Notes: a model not told the origin generated them from the sequence alone. Positions 1 through 6,308 are shown, numbered from the stretch's first letter. The stretch: 8,519 nucleotides of DNA from Modestobacter sp. (GCA_025965635.1 JAOPWO010000475.1:1-8519); one strand, 5' to 3'. Numbers and translations are program-made.

Positions 1-652
1 GCGGCACAAGTACCCGACCGAGGTCTACGACGTCTCCTACGCCGAGGAGGCCGGCATCAAGTCGGCCACCTTCGCCGTCAAGCAGCCCTACGCCTACGGC
101 ACGCTCTCGGTCGAGCAGGGTACCCACCGGCTGGTGCGCATCTCGCCCTTCGACAACCAGGGCCGCCGGCAGACCTCCTTCGCCGGTGTCGAGGTGCTGC
201 CCGTGGTGGAGCAGACCGACCACGTCGACATCCCGGAGAACGAGATCCGGGTCGACGTCTTCCGGTCCTCCGGCCCCGGTGGGCAGAGCGTCAACACCAC
301 CGACTCCGCCGTCCGGATGACCCACATCCCGACCGGCATCGTGGTGTCCTGCCAGAACGAGAAGTCCCAGATCCAGAACCGGGCAGCCGCGCTGCGCGTG
401 CTCCAGGCCCGGCTGCTCGTCGTCCGGAAGCAGGAGCAGCGGGCCGAGATGGACGCGCTCAAGGGCGAGGGCAGCAGCTGGGGGAACCAGATGCGCTCCT
501 ACGTCCTGCACCCCTACCAGATGGTCAAGGACCTGCGGACCGAGGTGGAGAGCGGCAATCCCGGCAACGTGCTGGACGGCGACATCGACGGCTTCATCGA
601 CGCCGGCATCCGCTGGCGGCGTCAGCAGGAGACCGCCGACGCCGACCGGTAA
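1..652 (+). CDS. prfB: Peptide chain release factor 2 (RF2), 3' part only
   Basis: The gene is cut by the left window edge. Reading starts at base 2, and 216 C-terminal residues are visible before TAA at 650-652; about 150 N-terminal residues are missing if it has usual RF2 length. RF2 reads UAA and UGA stop codons in the ribosomal A site and triggers release of the finished peptide. The SPF tripeptide that recognises the stop codon lies at 143-151, within LVRISPFD. The catalytic GGQ motif lies at 278-286, within SSGPGGQSVN. The 45-residue distance between the two equals that in E. coli RF2 from memory. SPF, rather than the PxT type, separates it from RF1. The C-terminal domain (IRSYVL-like block, VLDGDIDGFIDAG) is intact. 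Whether a programmed frameshift exists cannot be judged, because that part lies outside the window. The order prfB, ftsE, ftsX, smpB is common in actinobacteria. Confidence 0.97.
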   Translation, partial: RHKYPTEVYDVSYAEEAGIKSATFAVKQPYAYGTLSVEQGTHRLVRISPFDNQGRRQTSFAGVEVLPVVEQTDHVDIPENEIRVDVFRSSGPGGQSVNTTDSAVRMTHIPTGIVVSCQNEKSQIQNRAAALRVLQARLLVVRKQEQRAEMDALKGEGSSWGNQMRSYVLHPYQMVKDLRTEVESGNPGNVLDGDIDGFIDAGIRWRRQQETADADR

Positions 653-679
653 CGGGTCGGGGACACAGATCGGGGGCGC

Positions 680-712
680 GCCGCGCAGAGGCCCGGGGGA
701 GTGGCGCGCGGC
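680..712 (+). terminator. Possible weak hairpin between prfB and ftsE
   Basis: GCCGCGC at 680-686 and GCGCGGC at 706-712 can form a perfect 7-bp GC stem with a 19-base loop. There is no T-run after it. It lies between the prfB stop and the ftsE promoter-like box, so it could slow or end prfB transcription. The loop is long and such stems arise by chance in GC-rich DNA, so support is weak. Confidence 0.25.
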
Positions 713-715
713 AGG

Positions 716-721
716 TAGCGT
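716..721 (+). promoter_or_regulatory. -10 box (TAGCGT) of a likely leaderless ftsE promoter
   Basis: TAGCGT fits the actinobacterial TANNNT -10 consensus. Eight bases separate it from the GTG at 730, which places the expected transcript start at or within 2 bases of the start codon. No convincing -35 hexamer is visible 16-19 bases upstream. The element argues against the TTG at 721 as start, since that codon overlaps the box. Confidence 0.55.
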
Positions 722-729
722 TGCCCCTC

Positions 730-1419
730 GTGATCGAATTGCAACACGTCACCAAGATCTATCCGACCAGCCCCCGGCCGGCCCTGGATGACGTCTCGAT
801 GCAGATCGACAAGGGCGAGTTCGTCTTCCTCATCGGTTCGTCCGGGTCGGGCAAGTCCACCTTCCTGCGGCTGCTGCTGAAGGAGGACAACCCCACCAAG
901 GGCGTCGTGAAGGTCAACGACAAGAACCTGGGCACGATGAGCAAGTGGCAGGTGCCCAAGCTCCGCCGCACGATGGGCTGTGTCTTCCAGGACTTCCGGC
1001 TGCTGCGCAACAAGACGGTCGCCGAGAACGTCGCTTTCGCCCTCGAGGTGATCAACAAGCCGCAGCGCACGATCAAGCGCGTCGTCCCCGAGGTGCTGGA
1101 GATGGTCGGCCTGGAGGGCAAGGAGAACCGCCTGCCCAACGAGCTGTCCGGTGGTGAGCAGCAGCGCGTGGCCATCGCCCGCGCCTTCGTCAACCGCCCG
1201 CTGGTGCTGCTCGCCGACGAGCCCACCGGCAACCTCGACCCCGAGACCAGCCAGGACATCATGCTGCTGCTGGAGCGGATCAACCGCACCGGCACCACGG
1301 TCGTCATGGCCACGCACGACTACCACATCGTCGACTCGATGCGGCGTCGCGTGATCGAGCTCAACGACGGCGTCGTCAGCCGCGACCAGTCCCGCGGTGT
1401 TTACGGCGTGGGTCGCTGA
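730..1419 (+). CDS. ftsE: Cell division ATP-binding protein FtsE
   Basis: FtsE is the cytoplasmic ATPase of the FtsEX complex. It uses ATP hydrolysis to drive FtsX, which activates peptidoglycan hydrolases at the division site. All ABC ATPase motifs are present in the 229-residue product: Walker A GSSGSGKST (36-44), Q-loop Gln87 in VFQDF, signature LSGGEQ (139-144), Walker B VLLADE (159-164), and H-loop His196 in MATHD. I chose GTG at 730 because the product then begins MIELQHVTKIYP, as FtsE proteins do, and has the usual 229 residues. A TTG at 721 is in frame but would add three residues and overlaps the -10 box. There is no good Shine-Dalgarno sequence before it. ftsX follows after 57 bases, so the two probably share a transcript. 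Recognition is firm. Confidence 0.96.
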   Translation: MIELQHVTKIYPTSPRPALDDVSMQIDKGEFVFLIGSSGSGKSTFLRLLLKEDNPTKGVVKVNDKNLGTMSKWQVPKLRRTMGCVFQDFRLLRNKTVAENVAFALEVINKPQRTIKRVVPEVLEMVGLEGKENRLPNELSGGEQQRVAIARAFVNRPLVLLADEPTGNLDPETSQDIMLLLERINRTGTTVVMATHDYHIVDSMRRRVIELNDGVVSRDQSRGVYGVGR

Positions 1420-1434
1420 GGTGCGGGTCGCTGA
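1410..1434 (+). repeat. 15-base-offset direct repeat duplicating the ftsE stop region
   Basis: GGGTCGCTGA occurs at 1410-1419 and again at 1425-1434. The first copy contains the ftsE stop TGA (1417-1419). The offset is 15 bases, so the second TGA (1432-1434) is in the same frame and acts as a back-up stop. It looks like a small tandem duplication over the gene end. Confidence 0.6.
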
Positions 1435-1467
1435 CCTGCCGATGACCGCCGCACCGCAGAACACGAC

Positions 1468-1472
1468 AGGGA
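1468..1472 (+). promoter_or_regulatory. Shine-Dalgarno site of ftsX
   Basis: AGGGA lies 4 bases before the ATG at 1477. It is the clearest Shine-Dalgarno sequence at any start in the window. Among the intact genes it is also the only non-overlapping start without a TANNNT box just upstream, as expected for a gene translated from inside an operon transcript. Confidence 0.6.
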
Positions 1473-1476
1473 ACTG

Positions 1477-2361
1477 ATGCGCGTCAACTTCGTCCTCTCC
1501 GAGGTGGCCGCCGGGCTGCGCCGGAACCTCACCATGACCGTGGCGATGATCCTGACCACCGGGATCTCCCTGGGTCTCATGGGCACGGGTCTGCTGATCG
1601 CCAACATGATCGGCGACATGCGGGAGATCTACTACGACAAGGTGCAGGTCTCGATCTACCTCACCGACGACGTCAGCGACCCGCAGCGCGATGCCATCGC
1701 CGCCGCCCTCGAGGGCTCGCCGGAGGTGCGCAACTACATCTACGAGTCCAAGGCCGAGGCGTACGAGCGCTTCACCCAGCAGTTCCAGGAGCAGCCGGCG
1801 CTGATCGCCAACACCCCCGAGGACGCGCTCCCGGAGAGCTTCCGGGTCGAGCTGGTCAACCCGGAGCGGTACGAGGTGATCGCGCAGGAGTTCCCGGTCG
1901 GGGAGAACGGCGTCGAGGACGTCCGCGACGAGGGCGACTTCCTCGACCGGCTGTTCAGCCTGCTCAACGGCGCCCGGAACGCGACGATCGCGGTGGCCGT
2001 CGTCCAGGCCCTGGCCTCGCTGCTGCTGATCTCCAACTCCATCCAGCTGGCGGCGTTCAACCGGCGCAACGAGACCAACATCATGCGGCTGGTCGGCGCC
2101 TCGCGCTGGTACACCCAGCTGCCGTTCATCCTCGAGGCCGCGCTCGCCGGCCTGATCGGTGCCGGTCTGGCCATCGGCGGCCTGGTGCTCACCAAGGTGC
2201 TCTTCGTCGACAAGACGCTGGCCGGGCCCATCAAGGCCGGGATCATCCCGCCGGTCGACTGGTCGGCGATCGCCGCGATCTCGCCGATCATCGCCGCCGC
2301 CGGCGTCGGCCTCGCCTCGGTGGCCGCCTACGTGACCCTGCGGCTCTACGTCCGCCTCTAG
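1477..2361 (+). CDS. ftsX: Cell division membrane protein FtsX
   Basis: FtsX is the membrane half of FtsEX. It passes the ATPase cycle of FtsE to extracellular peptidoglycan hydrolases, which in mycobacteria means RipC. The 294-residue product has the family layout: a short cytoplasmic N-terminus, transmembrane segment 1 at about residues 20-43, a large extracellular domain at about 45-165, then three more segments at about 168-192, 214-240 and 263-287. The block RRNETNIMRLVGAS (196-209), between segments 2 and 3, is the conserved cytoplasmic stretch of FtsX proteins. The start ATG has AGGGA 4 bases upstream. The gene lies directly downstream of ftsE. No hydrolase gene sits next to it, so its partner must be encoded elsewhere. 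Confidence 0.96.
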   Translation: MRVNFVLSEVAAGLRRNLTMTVAMILTTGISLGLMGTGLLIANMIGDMREIYYDKVQVSIYLTDDVSDPQRDAIAAALEGSPEVRNYIYESKAEAYERFTQQFQEQPALIANTPEDALPESFRVELVNPERYEVIAQEFPVGENGVEDVRDEGDFLDRLFSLLNGARNATIAVAVVQALASLLLISNSIQLAAFNRRNETNIMRLVGASRWYTQLPFILEAALAGLIGAGLAIGGLVLTKVLFVDKTLAGPIKAGIIPPVDWSAIAAISPIIAAAGVGLASVAAYVTLRLYVRL

Positions 2362-2378
2362 CCGGTGGCAGGCCTGGG

Positions 2379-2384
2379 TAACCT
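2379..2384 (+). promoter_or_regulatory. -10 box (TAACCT) of a likely leaderless smpB promoter
   Basis: TAACCT matches TANNNT and ends 6 bases before the smpB ATG, so transcription would begin at the A of ATG. The intervening GGGGGC is too close to the start to serve as a Shine-Dalgarno site. smpB may thus have its own promoter even though it follows ftsX by only 29 bases. Confidence 0.5.
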
Positions 2385-2390
2385 GGGGGC

Positions 2391-2867
2391 ATGCCGCGTG
2401 AGACCGGGCGCAAGCTCATCGCCCAGAACAAGAAGGCGCGGCACGACTACTCGATCCTCGACACCTACGAGGTCGGCCTGGTGCTGACCGGCACCGAGGT
2501 GAAGAGCCTCCGCGCCGGTCGTGCCTCGCTGGTCGACGGCTTCGCCACGGTCGACCAGGGCGAGGTGTGGCTGCAGCACGTGCACATCCCCGAGTACACC
2601 GAGGGCACCTGGACCAACCACGCCCCGCGCCGCAAGCGCAAGATCCTGATGCACCGCGCCGAGATCGAGAAGCTGATCGGCAAGACCAAGGAGGGCGGGC
2701 TCTCGCTCGTCCCGCTGGACCTGTACTTCAAGGACGGCAAGGTCAAGGCCACCCTCGCGCTGGCCAAGGGCAAGAAGGCCTACGACAAGCGGCACACCCT
2801 CGCCGAGCGCGACTCGCGCCGGGAGATGGAACGGGCCTTCGGGCGTCACGTGAAGGGTCGCAGGTGA
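2391..2867 (+). CDS. smpB: SsrA (tmRNA)-binding protein SmpB
   Basis: SmpB binds the tRNA-like end of tmRNA and delivers it to stalled ribosomes for trans-translation, which frees the ribosome and tags the unfinished peptide for degradation. The 158-residue product has the family blocks: KLIAQNKKARHDYSI near the N-terminus, LVLTGTEVKSLRAGRASLVD (residues 30-49) with the GTEVKSLR signature, VHIPEYTEGTWTNH, and ALAKGKKAYDKRHTLAERD leading into the basic C-terminal tail that enters the mRNA channel. Length and ends are normal. Its last codons overlap the next gene by 4 bases. The tmRNA gene ssrA, often near smpB, is not in the window. Confidence 0.97.
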   Translation: MPRETGRKLIAQNKKARHDYSILDTYEVGLVLTGTEVKSLRAGRASLVDGFATVDQGEVWLQHVHIPEYTEGTWTNHAPRRKRKILMHRAEIEKLIGKTKEGGLSLVPLDLYFKDGKVKATLALAKGKKAYDKRHTLAERDSRREMERAFGRHVKGRR

Positions 2868-3787
2868 GAGGCGTCGCGTACGACCGGTTCGGGGACGAGG
2901 ACGTGCTCAGCGTCCGCGACGACCTGCCGGAGCCGCCGGTCGGACCGGACACCGTGCTGGTGCGCACCCGCGCCGCCGGGGTCAACCCCGTCGACATCGG
3001 CATCCGCGGCGGGCACCTGGCCGGTGCCTATCCGCACCACTTCCCGATCATCCCGGGCTGGGACCTCGCCGGGGTCGTCGAGCGGGTCGGCCCGGCCGTG
3101 GTCGACTTCGCGCCCGGCGACGAGGTGTTCGGGTACGTGCGCCGGGACGACGTCCAGTGGGGGACGGCGGCCGAGTTCGTGCCCGTCCCGCAGCGGTGCC
3201 TGGCGCACAAACCGGAGTCGCTCGGGTTCGCCGAGGCCGGCGCGCTGCCGCTCGCCGGGCTGACCGCCTACCAGGCGCTGACCGAGGTGCTGGACGTCGG
3301 CGAGGGCGACCGGGTGCTGGTGCACCGGGCCGCCGGCGGGGTCGGGTTCTTCGCCGTGCAGATCGCCGTCGCCCTGGGTGCGCACGTCATCGGCACCGCC
3401 AGCCCGAGGAACCACGGCTTCCTGCGGGACGCCGGCGCGGCCGAGGTGCTCGACTACGCGGCCGGCCCGATCAGCGGGCAGCTCGCCGAGCCGGTGGACG
3501 CCGTCCTCGACCTGGTGGGCGGCGAGACCCTGGCCGACGCGCCGGCACAGGTGCGGGAGCCGGCCCGGATCGCCAGCGTCGTCGACCCCGTCGTGCTGGA
3601 GCTGGGCGGCCGGTACGTGTTCGTCCGCCCGGACGCCCACGACCTGGAGGAGCTGGCCCGGATGGCCGAGGCCGGCCAGTTGCGGGTGCCGATCGCCAAG
3701 GCGTTCCCGCTGGCGGAGACCGCCGCGGCGCAGCGGCTGGTGGCCGGCGGGCACGTGCGCGGCAAGGTCGTCATCACGCTCGCCTAG
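2864..3787 (+). CDS. NADP-dependent quinone-oxidoreductase-like protein (zinc-independent MDR family)
   Basis: This is a 307-residue member of the medium-chain dehydrogenase/reductase superfamily, quinone oxidoreductase branch. Such enzymes use NADPH to reduce quinones or enals in the cytoplasm. The N-terminal GroES-like domain shows AAGVNPVDI (37-45) and PGWDLAGVV (64-72), with FAPGDEVFGY (82-91) after it. The Rossmann fold begins at VLVHRAAGGVG, with the nucleotide-binding AAGGVG at 156-161. The C-terminus carries GGHVRGKVVI, typical of the branch. The cysteine cluster of zinc-containing alcohol dehydrogenases is absent. I chose GTG at 2864 because it overlaps the smpB stop as GTGA and gives the usual N-terminus; the open frame extends further upstream inside smpB, but that part is antifamily in composition. 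Translation is probably coupled to smpB. The substrate cannot be told. Confidence 0.87.
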   Translation: MRGVAYDRFGDEDVLSVRDDLPEPPVGPDTVLVRTRAAGVNPVDIGIRGGHLAGAYPHHFPIIPGWDLAGVVERVGPAVVDFAPGDEVFGYVRRDDVQWGTAAEFVPVPQRCLAHKPESLGFAEAGALPLAGLTAYQALTEVLDVGEGDRVLVHRAAGGVGFFAVQIAVALGAHVIGTASPRNHGFLRDAGAAEVLDYAAGPISGQLAEPVDAVLDLVGGETLADAPAQVREPARIASVVDPVVLELGGRYVFVRPDAHDLEELARMAEAGQLRVPIAKAFPLAETAAAQRLVAGGHVRGKVVITLA

Positions 3788-3790
3788 CGT
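3785..3790 (+). promoter_or_regulatory. -10 box (TAGCGT) of a likely leaderless amidohydrolase promoter
   Basis: TAGCGT matches TANNNT and is the same hexamer as before ftsE. Six bases (GCGGGC) separate it from the ATG at 3797. Its first three bases are the TAG stop codon of the preceding gene. No clear -35 hexamer is visible. Confidence 0.55.
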
Positions 3791-3796
3791 GCGGGC

Positions 3797-4690
3797 ATGA
3801 CTCTGCAGCCGCCGGCCGACGACGCCGACGTCCCGCGTTACTGGCAGGAGCTGGGCCTGCCCGGGCTGGTCGACGTGCACGTGCACTTCCTGCCCGAGCG
3901 GGTGCAGGCCAAGGTGTGGCAGTACTTCGACCAGGCCGAGACGCACTACGGCCGGCCGTGGCCGATCCAGTACCCGCTCCCGGTCGACGAGCGGTTCGCC
4001 GTCCTGGCCGCGCTGGGCGTGCGGGCCTTCCCGACGCTGCCCTACCCGCACAAGCCGGGCATGGCCGCCTGGCTGAACCAGTGGTCGGCCGAGTTCGCGG
4101 CGCGCGACCCGCGCGTGCTGCAGTCGGCCACCTTCTACCCGGAGGCGAGCGCAGCCGACGACGTGGCGGCGGCGCTGGACGCCGGGGCCCGGGTGTTCAA
4201 GGTGCACGTGCAGGTCGGCCGGTTCGACCCCCGCGACCAGCTGCTGGAGCCGGTGTGGGCGCTGCTGGAGCAGGCCGGGACGCCGGTGGTCATCCACTGC
4301 GGCTCCGGGCCGCTGCGCGGTGAGCACACCGGGCCGGCGCCGATGACCGGACTGCTCGAGCGCTTCCCGGCCCTGCAGCTGGTGATCGCGCACCTCGGGA
4401 TGCCGGAGTACGGGGCGTTCCTCGACCTCGCCGAGCGGTACGAGCGGGTGCACCTGGACACCACCATGTTCGCCACCGACTTCACCGAGCAGCTGATGCC
4501 CTTCGACCGGGCGCTGCTGCCGCGGCTGGGTGCGCTGCGGGACAAGGTGCTGCTGGGCACCGACTTCCCGGCCATCCCCTACCCGTACAGCCACCAGCTC
4601 GCCGCGCTGCACCGGCTGCAGCTGGGCGAGGACTGGCTGCGCGCCGTCCTGTGGGGCAACGGCGCGCGCCTGTTCGGTCTCTCCGGCTAG
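3797..4690 (+). CDS. Amidohydrolase family 2 metal-dependent hydrolase/decarboxylase
   Basis: The 297-residue product looks like an amidohydrolase-2 TIM-barrel enzyme, the group that includes ACMSD-type decarboxylases and lactone or amide hydrolases. Metal-ligand candidates are in the expected order: HVH (His28, His30) after strand 1 in LVDVHVHF, His167 in VVIHCGSG, His199 in VIAHLGMPE, and Asp256 in LLGTDFP. The family ending WGNGARLFGL is at 286-295. No signal peptide is visible, so it is cytoplasmic. The ATG start is set by the family N-terminus and by a TANNNT box 6 bases upstream. The gene starts 9 bases after the oxidoreductase stop and ends overlapping the convergent amidase by 3 bases. 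The substrate is unknown; no neighbour points to one. Confidence 0.86.
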   Translation: MTLQPPADDADVPRYWQELGLPGLVDVHVHFLPERVQAKVWQYFDQAETHYGRPWPIQYPLPVDERFAVLAALGVRAFPTLPYPHKPGMAAWLNQWSAEFAARDPRVLQSATFYPEASAADDVAAALDAGARVFKVHVQVGRFDPRDQLLEPVWALLEQAGTPVVIHCGSGPLRGEHTGPAPMTGLLERFPALQLVIAHLGMPEYGAFLDLAERYERVHLDTTMFATDFTEQLMPFDRALLPRLGALRDKVLLGTDFPAIPYPYSHQLAALHRLQLGEDWLRAVLWGNGARLFGLSG

Positions 4691-6258
4691 AGCGGCGGCG
4701 TGCTGACCGGCGGCCTCCGGTGTCCGGTGGCCTCCTCGAAGCCCCGCCCGGCGGCGAGCAGCAGCGGCTCGTCGAACGGGCGGGCGAAGAACTCCACGCC
4801 CACCGGGACGCCGAGGGGCGCGTCCGCGGTCGGCGCGGTGAACCCGCCGGGCACGGTGAGGGCCGGGAAGCCGGTCAGTGCGGCCAGGATCCCGTTGCGG
4901 TCGCGCTGCATCTGCTCGACGACGGGCTCCACCAGGCGGCTCTGCATCGGGTAGAAGAGCAGGTCGAGGTCCTGGGCGTCCATCAGTGCCAGCACCCGGT
5001 CGCGGAACTCGGCGATGCCGGCGAGCCGCTGGGCGTAGTCGGCGCTGGTGCGGCCGTCCCCGGTCTCGTCTGCGGCGGCGAGGAAGCTCTCGACGGTCGG
5101 GTGCAGCCGGTCCAGCGCCCGGATCTCCTCCAGCGTGCGCACGGGCGCGTCGGTGGTGGCCAGGTAGGCCTCGAGCAGCGGCTCGAACTCGAACCGCTGG
5201 ACGTCGTAGGTCGCCGACAGCTCGGCTGCCGTGGCACCGAGGTCGACGTCGACGACCGTCGCGCCCTGGGCGGTGAGGTCCGCGCGGGCCTGCTCGACCA
5301 CCGCGTTCACCGGCTCGTAGAGCTCACCCGCGAGCAGGAAGTCGGTGACCACGCCGATCCGCGCCCCGGGCAGCACGCGCCGGCCGGCGGCTGCCACGTA
5401 GTCGGGGAGCTCCCGGTCGACGAGGACGTCGGTGGCCGGGTCGGCCGGGTCGTGGCCGGCCATGACCTGCAGCACCGCGGCGGCGTCGGCGACGGACCGG
5501 GCGATGGGTCCGGCGGCGTCCTGCGTCGAGGACACCGGCACGATGCCGTCCCGGCTGACCAGCCCGCGGGTGGGTCGCAGGCCGACGAGACCGTTGGCCG
5601 AGGACGGCGACCGGATCGAGTTGACGGTGTCAGTGCCGGTCCCGACGACGGCGAAGCCCGCGGCGACGCCCGCGCCGGTGCCACCGCTGGACCCGCCCGG
5701 GGTGCGGGTGAGGTCGTAGGGGTTCAGGGTCTGCCCGCCCAGGGAGCTGGCGGTCACGCCGGTCACGGCGAACTCGTGCAGGTTCGCCTTGCCGATGACG
5801 ATCGCGCCGGCCGCTCGCAACCGGGCCACCGTCGTCGCGTCGTCCGGCGGCTGCGCGCCCTCCAGCGCGGCGGAGGCGGCGGTGGTGGGGAGGTCGGCGG
5901 TGTCGTAGTTGTCCTTCAGCAGCACCGGCACGCAGTGCAGCGGACCGACGAAGCCCCCCTCGGCGTACTGCTCGTCGAGGGCCGCCGCAGTGCTCAGCGC
6001 GTCCTCGTTGACGGCCAGCACGGCGTTCAGCCGGGGGCCGGCGTCGTCGTAGGCCGCGATGCGGTCCAGCGCCGCCGCCACCACCTCGGAGCAGGAGGTG
6101 GTGCCCGCGGCGATCGCGGTGCGGATCGAGGCGACGCTCGCCTCCTCGACGCGGAAGCGCGGCGGATCCGCAGCCGCACCGGTGACCCCGGTGGTGGCGA
6201 TGAGTGCGCCTGCCGCCACCGCCCCAGCTGATGCCCGAGCCCGGCCGATGTGCCTCAT
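4687..6258 (-). CDS. Secreted amidase-signature family hydrolase
   Basis: The 523-residue enzyme should cleave an amide bond using the Ser-cisSer-Lys triad of the amidase signature family. Lys115 is in PVLLKDNYD, Ser190 in TPGGSSGGTGAG, and the nucleophile Ser214 in GTDTVNSIR. The Ser190-Ser214 distance of 24 equals that in FAAH (Ser217-Ser241), from memory. The usual GTDxGGS is GTDTVNS here, with the serine kept. Residues 1-30 form a likely signal peptide: Arg/His-rich start, hydrophobic Ala/Gly-rich core AGAVAAGALIATTGVTG, and an AAA end before DPPRF, so the enzyme is probably exported. An upstream in-frame start at 6294 would add 12 residues before the signal peptide and is rejected. A TACAGT box lies 8 bases before the chosen ATG. 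Substrate unknown; not a gatA by context, since no gatC or gatB is adjacent. Confidence 0.9.
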   Translation of the reverse strand: MRHIGRARASAGAVAAGALIATTGVTGAAADPPRFRVEEASVASIRTAIAAGTTSCSEVVAAALDRIAAYDDAGPRLNAVLAVNEDALSTAAALDEQYAEGGFVGPLHCVPVLLKDNYDTADLPTTAASAALEGAQPPDDATTVARLRAAGAIVIGKANLHEFAVTGVTASSLGGQTLNPYDLTRTPGGSSGGTGAGVAAGFAVVGTGTDTVNSIRSPSSANGLVGLRPTRGLVSRDGIVPVSSTQDAAGPIARSVADAAAVLQVMAGHDPADPATDVLVDRELPDYVAAAGRRVLPGARIGVVTDFLLAGELYEPVNAVVEQARADLTAQGATVVDVDLGATAAELSATYDVQRFEFEPLLEAYLATTDAPVRTLEEIRALDRLHPTVESFLAAADETGDGRTSADYAQRLAGIAEFRDRVLALMDAQDLDLLFYPMQSRLVEPVVEQMQRDRNGILAALTGFPALTVPGGFTAPTADAPLGVPVGVEFFARPFDEPLLLAAGRGFEEATGHRRPPVSTPPL

Positions 6259-6266
6259 GCCCGGCG

Positions 6267-6272
6267 ACTGTA
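6267..6272 (-). promoter_or_regulatory. -10 box (TACAGT) of a likely leaderless amidase promoter
   Basis: Read on the minus strand, TACAGT (6272 to 6267) matches TANNNT and ends 8 bases before the amidase ATG at 6258. There is no Shine-Dalgarno sequence. With a 17-base spacer its -35 region would fall at 6290-6295, touching the -10 box of the divergent acetyltransferase gene. Confidence 0.55.
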
Positions 6273-6279
6273 ACCAGCC

Positions 6280-6292
6280 GGTGGGGGCCACC
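6280..6292. promoter_or_regulatory. Inverted repeat between divergent promoters, operator candidate
   Basis: GGTGG at 6280-6284 and CCACC at 6288-6292 form a perfect 5-bp inverted repeat around GGG. It lies almost midway between the two divergent -10 boxes, a suitable place for a regulator that affects both genes. It is short and GC-rich, so chance is possible. Confidence 0.25.
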
Positions 6293-6294
6293 AC

Positions 6295-6300
6295 TAGCCT
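6295..6300 (+). promoter_or_regulatory. -10 box (TAGCCT) of a likely leaderless GNAT gene promoter
   Basis: TAGCCT matches TANNNT, with 8 bases before the GTG at 6309. The leader (GAGTTCCC) has no Shine-Dalgarno sequence. The -35 region, with a 17-base spacer, would lie at 6272-6277 and touch the amidase -10 box. Confidence 0.5.
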
Positions 6301-6308
6301 GAGTTCCC

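Noticed and set aside
675..682. GGCGCGCC palindrome before ftsE as an operator
   Set aside because: It is an 8-bp all-GC palindrome, expected by chance at this composition, and nothing else supports it.
721..729. TTG at 721 as the ftsE start
   Set aside because: It would add three residues not typical of FtsE, and the codon overlaps the TAGCGT box. GTG at 730 gives the family N-terminus and length.
622..1464. 280-codon open frame on the minus strand over ftsE
   Set aside because: It is a shadow of ftsE, which has every ABC motif.
2567..2863. Upstream extension of the oxidoreductase into smpB
   Set aside because: The added residues are an Arg/Gln-rich out-of-frame reading of smpB with no family similarity. 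GTG at 2864 gives the normal start.
2846..4612. 588-codon open frame on the minus strand
   Set aside because: It lies antisense to the oxidoreductase and amidohydrolase genes, both of which have clear family motifs. Its residues (mainly Arg, Gly, His, Val, Gln) follow from GC-rich codon shadowing, and no domain is recognisable.
4651..6231. 526-codon open frame on the plus strand
   Set aside because: It is antisense to the amidase, whose catalytic triad and signal peptide are intact. The translation is rich in Gly, Arg and Val without any motif.
6259..6294. 12-residue upstream extension of the amidase
   Set aside because: It would place residues before the signal peptide and use DNA that carries the divergent promoter boxes.
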